From positions 1 through 64,000 of the forward strand of contig CAYVQP010000006.1 in the NCBI GenBank assembly GCA_964452775.1: a stretch of DNA of 64,000 nt, written 5' to 3'. The notes beneath the pieces were generated by a model that saw only the letters and a list, made by a program, of their open reading frames with translations, was not told the origin of the DNA and made no database searches. Below, one piece after another: positions 58,065 through 64,000 of this stretch. Numbering within the stretch: the stretch's first letter is position 1; each line of letters starts with the position of its first letter. The position numbers and the translations under genes are program-made. Source of the DNA: JACKCB01 sp964452775 (GTDB lineage: Bacteria > Chloroflexota > Anaerolineae > Promineifilales > Promineifilaceae).

Positions 58065-58116
58065 CGTGACCCGATTTTCCACGTCGGCCTCGAAATGCAA
58101 TCTCGATTTACGGGAG
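58065..58116 (+). repeat. Leader repeat copy before trpC
   Basis: 52 bp, about 79% identical to the leader repeats at 21016 and 21119 (41 of 52 by hand alignment). Shared blocks are ACCCGATTTT, TCGAAATG and TTAC. The hairpins are partly kept (CCGA/TCGG; TCGAAAT with ATCTCGA). It ends in GGGAG, the ribosome-binding site of trpC 8 nt before the ATG. Confidence 0.75.
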
Positions 58117-58124
58117 AAGCGCCG

Positions 58125-58946
58125 ATGAGCGTTCCAAAGATAGCCAAACGCCGGGGGGAGATCCTGGATGAGATCATGCGTTATCATCGGGAGCAGTTGC
58201 CCAAGATCATGCGCAATGTACCCCTGGCTGATGTGCGCGCTCTTGCAGCTGTGGCCCCACCGGTAGTTGATTTCTACGCAGCGTTGGCCGCGCCCGGCGT
58301 CTCACTGATCGCCGAATGCAAGAAGGCCTCGCCCAGTAAAGGGCTGCTGCGGGCCGACTACGATCCGGTCAGCCTGGCCCGCGCTTTTGCGCGAGCGGGG
58401 GCGGAGGCGATATCCGTTTTGACGGACGAGCGTCATTTTCAAGGATCGCTCAGCCACCTGCGGGATATCAAGGAGGCGCTGCCGAGTATGCCGGTGTTGC
58501 GCAAGGACTTTCTTTTTCACCCTTACCAGCTCTATGAAGCGCGGGCAGCCGGCGCGGATGCGGTTCTGCTAATCGCCGCCGTGCTCTCCACCAACGAGAT
58601 GCGCGAGCTAATGGCGCTGTCGCGGAGCCTGAGGATGGCGGCCCTGGTGGAGATTCATACGGGAGAGGAATTGGAGCGGGTGCTCCCGCTATCGCCGCGC
58701 ATCTTGGGCGTCAATAATCGCAACTTGCAAACCTTTGAAGTGGACTTTGCCAACACGGCCCGCTTGCGGTCGCGGATACCGGCGGACATGCTGGTCGTCG
58801 GCGAGAGTGGTATCAAGAGCGAGGCGGACATCCGGCAGATGGCCGCGGCCGGCGTTAATGCCGTGCTGGTTGGTGAGAGCCTGGTGCGCAGCAAGCAAGT
58901 GGAGGACGCGGCTCGCCGCCTGGTCTTGGCCGGAAGGGGCTCCTGA
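58125..58946 (+). CDS. trpC: Indole-3-glycerol phosphate synthase
   Basis: 273 residues from ATG 58125, with GGGAG 8 nt upstream; the longer frame from 57999 reads through the leader repeat and is rejected. A TIM barrel with IAECKKASPSKGLL (catalytic Lys, about 60-73), VLRKDFLFHPYQLYEARAAGADA and GVNNRNLQTFEVD, then VGESGI near the end. Last tryptophan gene here; trpF, trpB and trpA are not in the window. Confidence 0.95.
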   Translation: MSVPKIAKRRGEILDEIMRYHREQLPKIMRNVPLADVRALAAVAPPVVDFYAALAAPGVSLIAECKKASPSKGLLRADYDPVSLARAFARAGAEAISVLTDERHFQGSLSHLRDIKEALPSMPVLRKDFLFHPYQLYEARAAGADAVLLIAAVLSTNEMRELMALSRSLRMAALVEIHTGEELERVLPLSPRILGVNNRNLQTFEVDFANTARLRSRIPADMLVVGESGIKSEADIRQMAAAGVNAVLVGESLVRSKQVEDAARRLVLAGRGS

Positions 58947-59052
58947 ACGCATCAGCTTCTTATCGAGTTGTCTCCCGCTCTAGCCCGCTTTCACGCCAAC
59001 AGTTCCGGCACATTCATCCCAGCCCGCGTTTCGAGTTCTGATCTCCTCCCGG

Positions 59053-59058
59053 TATAAT
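59053..59058 (+). promoter_or_regulatory. -10 box upstream of the mutase B12-subunit gene
   Basis: Consensus TATAAT 73 nt before the ATG at 59131. The -35 (TTTCGA, 59029-59034) is weak. It may start an mcm-meaB transcript. Confidence 0.4.
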
Positions 59059-59130
59059 ATCGCGCTGTGTACAAGTGCAGCATGACGTCGAACGACGCCC
59101 GGCAGCTTGTGCGGAGGAGATAGAAAAAGG

Positions 59131-59553
59131 ATGAATGTGCAGGGAAAGATCCGCGTGTTAATTGCCAAGCCAGGCCTGGATGGGCACGATCGCGGGGCCA
59201 AGGTCATCGCCCGCGCCCTGCGTGATGCCGGCATGGAGGTGATCTATACCGGCTTGCGGCAGACGCCGGAGATGGTTGTGGAAGCGGCTATCCAGGAGGA
59301 CGTGGATGTCATCGGGCTGAGCATTTTGTCCGGTGCACATAACGCGTTGGTGCCGCGGATCATGGAACTAATGGCGCAGGAGGGTGTGGACGATGTGCCC
59401 GTGTTTCTCGGCGGCATCGTGCCCAGCGAGGATGTTCCTGCTTTGGAGGCGCTGGGCGTCGCCCGGATTTTTGGCCCGGGAGCAAGCAGCCAGCAGATCA
59501 TTGCCAGCATCGAGCAAGCCGTAGCCGCGCGCAGGGCGGAAGCCGGTGAATGA
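59131..59553 (+). CDS. Methylmalonyl-CoA mutase, B12-binding subunit
   Basis: 140 residues from ATG 59131, with GGAGGAG 11 nt upstream. The cobalamin site KPGLDGHDRGAKV (D-x-H-x2-G), LSILSGAH and VFLGGIVPSED mark the base-off/His-on B12-binding domain. It is the stand-alone C-terminal subunit of the split mutase that interconverts methylmalonyl-CoA and succinyl-CoA. The large catalytic subunit is not in the window. It overlaps meaB by 8 nt. Confidence 0.93.
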   Translation: MNVQGKIRVLIAKPGLDGHDRGAKVIARALRDAGMEVIYTGLRQTPEMVVEAAIQEDVDVIGLSILSGAHNALVPRIMELMAQEGVDDVPVFLGGIVPSEDVPALEALGVARIFGPGASSQQIIASIEQAVAARRAEAGE

Positions 59554-60556
59554 GCTGTATGCAGAGGTGCGCCAGGGTCGCCGGCGGGCGGTCGCGCGCT
59601 TGATTACCCATATCGAAAGGAGCGAAGAGGAGGCTCATCGAGCAGTAGCCGCCCTATATGAGTTCACGGGGCGCGCCCATATCATCGGGATTACGGGCGC
59701 TCCGGGATCCGGCAAGAGCACGCTGGTAAACGAGCTGGCCAAGGCGCTCCGAGGCCGGGAGAAGCGGATCGGTATTGTGGCGGTGGATCCCAGCAGCCCT
59801 TTTACCGGCGGGGCGATCCTGGGTGACCGGATCCGTATGCGCGACCTTTCCGGCGACCCCGGCATTTTCATCCGCAGCATGGCCTCGCGCGGTAACCTGG
59901 GCGGCCTGGCGCGGGCCACCTCGGCGGTGTTGAAGGTGCTGGACGCAGCCGGCTATGAGGTCATCCTGGTGGAGACGATTGGCGCCGGCCAGGCCGAGGT
60001 GGATATCGCCCGCGCCGCGCATACGACGGTGGTTATTGAAGCGCCGGGGATGGGCGACGATATCCAGTCTATCAAAGCAGGCATCCTTGAAATTGCTGAT
60101 ATCCTGGTGGTCAACAAGGCAGACCGCCCCGGCGCGGCGTTGACCGTCAGAGCGCTGCGGACGATGTTGCATTTGGGCGGTGAAATGAGCGTCCGGCATC
60201 ATGGTGAATTGATGCAAGTTGTCGCGACCGCGGATGCTGATGGACAAGGCTCAGCGACCGGCTGGCATATCCCCGTGCTGGAGACCGTGGCCACCGAAGC
60301 GACAGGTATTCCGGCGCTGGCGGATGCTGTTGGCGAACATTTCCAGCACCTGCAAAACAGCGGACAGTGGTTTGAGCGAGAAAAGGATCGCAGCCGGCAG
60401 GATGTCACTCAATTATTGCAGGAGAGGCTGGCGGCGCGCCTACGGGTGTCGGTGCCGGATGAGGAACGCGAGGCGATTATCGCGGAGGTGGCCGCCCGCC
60501 GGCTTGATCCATATTCAGCGGTAACCCAGCTATTTGCCAGAGTTTCATTTGCCTGA
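59546..60556 (+). CDS. meaB: Methylmalonyl-CoA mutase-associated GTPase MeaB/ArgK
   Basis: 336 residues of the G3E GTPase family. Walker A GAPGSGKST (51-59), AVDPSSPFTGGAILGDRIRM (switch I region), ETIGAGQAEVDIA and NKADRPGA (guanine specificity). It guards B12 loading and protects the mutase from inactivation. The overlap with the B12 subunit gene gives direct functional support. Confidence 0.95.
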   Translation: MNELYAEVRQGRRRAVARLITHIERSEEEAHRAVAALYEFTGRAHIIGITGAPGSGKSTLVNELAKALRGREKRIGIVAVDPSSPFTGGAILGDRIRMRDLSGDPGIFIRSMASRGNLGGLARATSAVLKVLDAAGYEVILVETIGAGQAEVDIARAAHTTVVIEAPGMGDDIQSIKAGILEIADILVVNKADRPGAALTVRALRTMLHLGGEMSVRHHGELMQVVATADADGQGSATGWHIPVLETVATEATGIPALADAVGEHFQHLQNSGQWFEREKDRSRQDVTQLLQERLAARLRVSVPDEEREAIIAEVAARRLDPYSAVTQLFARVSFA

Positions 60557-60624
60557 GAGTAGACGCGATAGGACAGGACGCAGCCGGCGTTTAAGCTAGC
60601 AGGGTGCAGACGGGAGAGTAGCTT

Positions 60625-61587
60625 ATGGTCGTAATTGGGTATGGGGATATCAAAATCTTTGCCGGATCGGGCTGCCCGGAATTGGCGCAGCGTATTGCCA
60701 GCTACCTGGGTTTGCCGATAAGCGGCTGGGACATCATCCACTTTCCAAATGAAAGCATGTGGGTCAAGTTGCACGGCAGCGTCCGCGGACAGGATGTTTA
60801 CGTCATTCAGACCCATGCTCGCCCACTCCATCGCAATGTGATGGAGATGTTGATCGCCATTGATTGTCTGAAACGAGATTCGGCCGGACGAATCACGGCC
60901 GTTGTCCCCTTTCTAGGCTATTCTCAAAGCGACCAGAAGACGCAGCCGCGCGTGCCCATTACGGCTCGTCTACTGGCGGATATGATTGAGGTCGCCGGGA
61001 CCGATCGCTGGATGACGCTGGACCTGCATGCCGGCCAGATTCAGGGCTTTTATAAGATCCCGGGCGATGTGCTGACCGCGCGTTACCTGCTCGCTGATCA
61101 TTTCATGGAGCGGGATCTCTCCAATACGGTGGTCGTAACGCCGGACCTGGGCTTTGCCAAGGATGGCCGGAAGTTTGCCGACCAGTTAGGCTTGCCCCTG
61201 GCGGTGGTGGAGAAGCGGCGTTTCGGCAACTCAACCGAACGTCAGGCGCGCTCGCTCATCGGCGAGGTCCGCGGGATGAACGTGATCATCGTGGACGATA
61301 TGGTTGATACCGCCGGATCCGTGGCTGAAGCTGTGCAAGTGGTCAAACAGGAAGGCGCGAACGAAGTATCACTCATGTTCACTCATCCCGTGCTTTCCTA
61401 TCCGGCGGTCGACCGTCTGGCTTCACTGCCCCTGAAGGAGATCGTCACCACCGATACGCTGCCCATCAGTCCAGAGGACCAGGCCAAATTGCCGAACCTC
61501 CACATCCTCTCAGTCGCCGAGCTGCTGGGCGAGGTAATTCTGCGCAGCCATGAGGGGCGCAGCGTTGGCCAGCTGTTCAACGAGTAG
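60625..61587 (+). CDS. Ribose-phosphate pyrophosphokinase-like protein, divergent
   Basis: 320 residues, full length for PRPP synthetase, which makes PRPP from ribose 5-phosphate and ATP. Kept: LDLHAGQIQGF, EKRRFGN (catalytic Lys and Arg) and the PRPP loop VDDMVDTAGS. Changed: the N-terminal FSDGE motif reads FPNES, the ARQDRK segment reads SQSDQK, and SPDAGG reads TPDLGF. It may be a paralog with altered regulation or reduced activity. ATG 60625 has GGGAG 9 nt upstream. It would supply PRPP to TrpD if active. Confidence 0.85.
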   Translation: MVVIGYGDIKIFAGSGCPELAQRIASYLGLPISGWDIIHFPNESMWVKLHGSVRGQDVYVIQTHARPLHRNVMEMLIAIDCLKRDSAGRITAVVPFLGYSQSDQKTQPRVPITARLLADMIEVAGTDRWMTLDLHAGQIQGFYKIPGDVLTARYLLADHFMERDLSNTVVVTPDLGFAKDGRKFADQLGLPLAVVEKRRFGNSTERQARSLIGEVRGMNVIIVDDMVDTAGSVAEAVQVVKQEGANEVSLMFTHPVLSYPAVDRLASLPLKEIVTTDTLPISPEDQAKLPNLHILSVAELLGEVILRSHEGRSVGQLFNE

Positions 61588-61752
61588 CCATCCCGGTTCT
61601 AATTGATCTCTTATGGCAGTTAGCGCCAACTTGCCTTATGCTGTAAGGTCGATGCTGCGACTTCCGGCATCCAGGAGGCAGGTCCATTCAGGTTGCCTGA
61701 GAGAGAGAAACAACCCTCCAGCCGGTATCTGCACAAAAAAAAGAGAAGACCT

Positions 61753-64000
61753 ATGTTCCGAAAACTGTTCAATAAGATTGTGGGCGACCCGAATGAAAAG
61801 CTGCTGGATGGCCTGCGGCCCATCGTGGCGGAGATCGAATCCTTTGAAGAGTCGTTCGATGGCCTGAACGACGAGCAACTACGGGAGCAGACGCAGACCC
61901 TCAGAGAGCGTCTGGCAGCCGGCGAAACCCTGGATGATGTCTTGCCCGAGGCCTTCGCGCTGGTACGCGTCGCCTCCAAACGCACCACCGGCCTGCGCCA
62001 CTATCGAGTGCAGTTGATGGGCGGCATCCTGCTGCATCGGGGCGAAGTAGTGGAAATGAAGACCGGCGAAGGTAAAACCCTGGTCGCCACCCTGCCGCTA
62101 TTCCTGAACGCGCTGGCCGGTGAGGGTGTGCAACTGGTGACCGTCAACGACTACCTGGTCCGGCGCGACGGCGGCTGGATGGGCAAGATCTTCCACGCTC
62201 TGGGCCTGACGGTTGGTTGCATCGGTCCGCTGCGCTTCTCCGCCCGTTACGATCCTGATTATGTCAATCCCGGCGCGGAGCTGGAGGATGAGCGGCTGGT
62301 TCACTGGCGTCCCTGCAGTCGCGCGGAAGCGTATCAAGCGGACATCACTTACGGGACCAGCAGTGAATTCGGCTTTGATTACCTGCGCGATAACATGGCG
62401 ACCAGTCGGGAACAATTGGTGCAGCGCAAGTTGAGCTACGCGGTCATAGACGAAGTTGACAACGTGCTCATTGATGAGGCGCGCACCCCGCTGATCATTT
62501 CCGGCCCGGCGTCGCGCTCCGGCAAAGATTACCAGCGCTTTGCCGGCTATGTTCGCAGGCTGAAAGCAAACACCGTGGAGGACGAGGATGCGGAGCCGGA
62601 CGGCCACTACGACATTGACGAAAAGAGCCGCAGTATCGCTTTGACGGAAATGGGCATCGCCGAGATCGAGGAGCGGATACCGGAGATAGACGTGTCCGCC
62701 GGCGATAGCCTCTATGATCCGCGCTTCTTTCAGTTGACCTACTACCTGGACAACGCCCTGCGCGCTGAATACATGTTCAAGCGCGACAAGGAATATGTCG
62801 TGCAGAATGGGCAAGTGATCATCGTGGACGATTTCACCGGCCGGCTCATGGCCGGGCGGCGCTATTCCGATGGTTTGCACGAGGCGATTGAGGCGAAGGA
62901 AGGAGTCGAGGTCAAGCGTGAGACCGTCACAGTAGCCACCATTACCCTGCAGAACTACTTCCGGCTATACGACAAATTGGCCGGCATGACCGGTACCGCC
63001 CTGACCGATGCGGAGGAGTTTGACAAGATCTACGAGCTGGGGGTAACGCCGCTGCCCACGAACGTGGAATATGTTGTCCGTGAGGGCGAGCTGGATCTCG
63101 CGGAACGCAAGCGCAAGGTGGAAAGCGCCGAGGAGATTTGTTATGTGGAACCCGGGACGGAAGCGCCGGTGTTCTACAAGCGGGTGGACTTTGCCGACCA
63201 GGTCTTTGGCTCGCTGGAAGCCAAGGATAAGGCGATTGTGGCGGAGATTGTGCGTGTTCGCGAGAGCGGACGGCCGGTATTGGTTGGCACAACCTCGGTG
63301 GAGCATTCCGAGGTCATTGACCGCATGTTGCAGCGCGCCGGCGTGAAGCACAATGTCCTTAACGCCAAGCGACATGATTCCGAAGCCCTGATAGTGGCTC
63401 AAGCGGGTAGGAAGGGGGCGGTCACTATTTCTACCAACATGGCCGGGCGCGGCACCGACATCTTGCTGGGCGGCAATCCCGAAGGTATGTCCGCCGAAGC
63501 CCTGGAAAAGCAGATGTTCGACCGCAATTTGCTTGGGCAACTGGCCCTGCTACTGATGACGGAAGGTGAGCAAGCGGCGCGCGCATATGCCGGTGGCAAC
63601 CCCCGACTCAGTGTGGACCTTGTTGACAGCCTGATAGCAGTGCGGAACGAATATGAAGCTGCTACGGAACAGATCGAGAGCCTCCAGTTGGAAGGTTACC
63701 TGGCCCGGCATATGCAGCAGATCCACGAAATTGACTACCAACACATCCGGCAGGTGCTGAGCTACGTGCGCCTCAATCAGGTCGAGCGGGCGCGCGACTA
63801 CTTGGCTGGGGCTGAGCTGGATGGCGTTATTGCGGATGAAGCATTGCGCCTGATGAACTTGCACAGCCGTTATATACAGGCCAGGCAAGAGCCACGGACG
63901 GCAGCGGCATTCCTGACTGAAATCGTGTTTGACCACAATTACAATGGCCGGGCGGCGCTAATCCGGGCAGTGATGGCCAATGATATGGCGGCGGCGGAGG
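61753..64000 (+). CDS. secA: Protein translocase ATPase SecA, 3' truncated by the window
   Basis: 749 codons are visible from ATG 61753 and the frame is still open at the edge. Walker A MKTGEGKT (about 102-109), GTSSEFGFDYLRDNM and DEVDNVLIDEARTPL (motif II region), the preprotein cross-linking domain, then TTSVEHSE and NMAGRGTDILLGGNPE in the second ATPase fold. After that motif comes a long extra helical segment (about 585-745) not found in E. coli SecA at this point. SecA drives preproteins through SecYEG. Leader 61588-61752 shows no clear promoter. Confidence 0.94.
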   Translation, partial: MFRKLFNKIVGDPNEKLLDGLRPIVAEIESFEESFDGLNDEQLREQTQTLRERLAAGETLDDVLPEAFALVRVASKRTTGLRHYRVQLMGGILLHRGEVVEMKTGEGKTLVATLPLFLNALAGEGVQLVTVNDYLVRRDGGWMGKIFHALGLTVGCIGPLRFSARYDPDYVNPGAELEDERLVHWRPCSRAEAYQADITYGTSSEFGFDYLRDNMATSREQLVQRKLSYAVIDEVDNVLIDEARTPLIISGPASRSGKDYQRFAGYVRRLKANTVEDEDAEPDGHYDIDEKSRSIALTEMGIAEIEERIPEIDVSAGDSLYDPRFFQLTYYLDNALRAEYMFKRDKEYVVQNGQVIIVDDFTGRLMAGRRYSDGLHEAIEAKEGVEVKRETVTVATITLQNYFRLYDKLAGMTGTALTDAEEFDKIYELGVTPLPTNVEYVVREGELDLAERKRKVESAEEICYVEPGTEAPVFYKRVDFADQVFGSLEAKDKAIVAEIVRVRESGRPVLVGTTSVEHSEVIDRMLQRAGVKHNVLNAKRHDSEALIVAQAGRKGAVTISTNMAGRGTDILLGGNPEGMSAEALEKQMFDRNLLGQLALLLMTEGEQAARAYAGGNPRLSVDLVDSLIAVRNEYEAATEQIESLQLEGYLARHMQQIHEIDYQHIRQVLSYVRLNQVERARDYLAGAELDGVIADEALRLMNLHSRYIQARQEPRTAAAFLTEIVFDHNYNGRAALIRAVMANDMAAAE

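Noticed and set aside
57999..58124. Longer TrpC start
   Set aside because: The extra 42 codons read through a repeat element; ATG 58125 has GGGAG and matches the family start.
58947..59130. Cobalamin riboswitch before the B12-dependent mutase subunit
   Set aside because: No B12-box-like sequence or suitable stems; only a -10 box is visible.

Overview
The window is 64 kb of high-GC bacterial chromosome, probably from a metagenome-assembled scaffold: it has three runs of exactly 100 N. Gene content and style point to Chloroflexota, most likely an Anaerolineae-like lineage. The evidence is a cluster of multi-pass GT-C glycosyltransferases with C-terminal beta-sandwich domains, secreted proteins with TP-rich linkers, a B-box zinc membrane protein, a bacterial acyl-CoA-binding protein, and a SecA with an extra segment in its second ATPase domain. 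The phylum call is inference; no rRNA is present.

Layout. 1-600: a minus-strand operon tRNA-Thr(UGU)-tRNA-Tyr-tRNA-Thr(GGU)-tuf with a clear promoter. 660-8327: translation genes nusA-rnpM-infB-rbfA-nrnA plus a methyltransferase, headed by an attenuator-like leader. 8451-23015: accessory metabolism. This covers a transaminase and omega-amidase-like pair, a PIG-L deacetylase, a glyoxalase, YceI with a TetR regulator and shared palindromic operators, an aldo/keto reductase, a secreted glycosidase-like protein, SecDF, a C39-like protease, an MDR dehydrogenase behind a duplicated leader, and a Cas4-like Fe-S nuclease split over two membrane-anchored genes. 23188-30080: hisS-nadK, a zinc membrane protein, recN, an S10 peptidase and ACBP. 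30480-52161: a 21-kb surface-glycan region with six GT-C-like or related membrane proteins, a beta-propeller, two GT2 enzymes, a flippase and a radical SAM protein. 52158-58946: a T-box(Trp)-controlled operon trpE-trpS-trpG-trpD-(O-antigen ligase)-trpC. 59131-64000: methylmalonyl-CoA mutase B12 subunit, MeaB, a divergent PRPP synthetase and the start of secA.

Non-coding structure is rich. Three copies of a 113-114 bp inverted-repeat element (MITE-like) sit at 4.2, 8.3 and 9.6 kb, one with a perfect 5-bp target duplication. A second repeat family of about 50 bp lies directly before start codons at 21.0, 21.1 and 58.1 kb. Several promoters share an extended -10 (TGC followed by a TATAAT-like box), and some lie so close to the start codon that leaderless mRNAs are likely. 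The hexamer GCCGGC is strongly over-represented. Two of the three N gaps are false: their flanks are the same 55 bp and should be merged.

The strongest candidate for something undescribed is the split, membrane-anchored Cas4-like pair at 22190-23015. The MITE family, the T-box trp operon carrying trpS and an O-antigen ligase, and the GT-C/beta-sandwich cluster come next.
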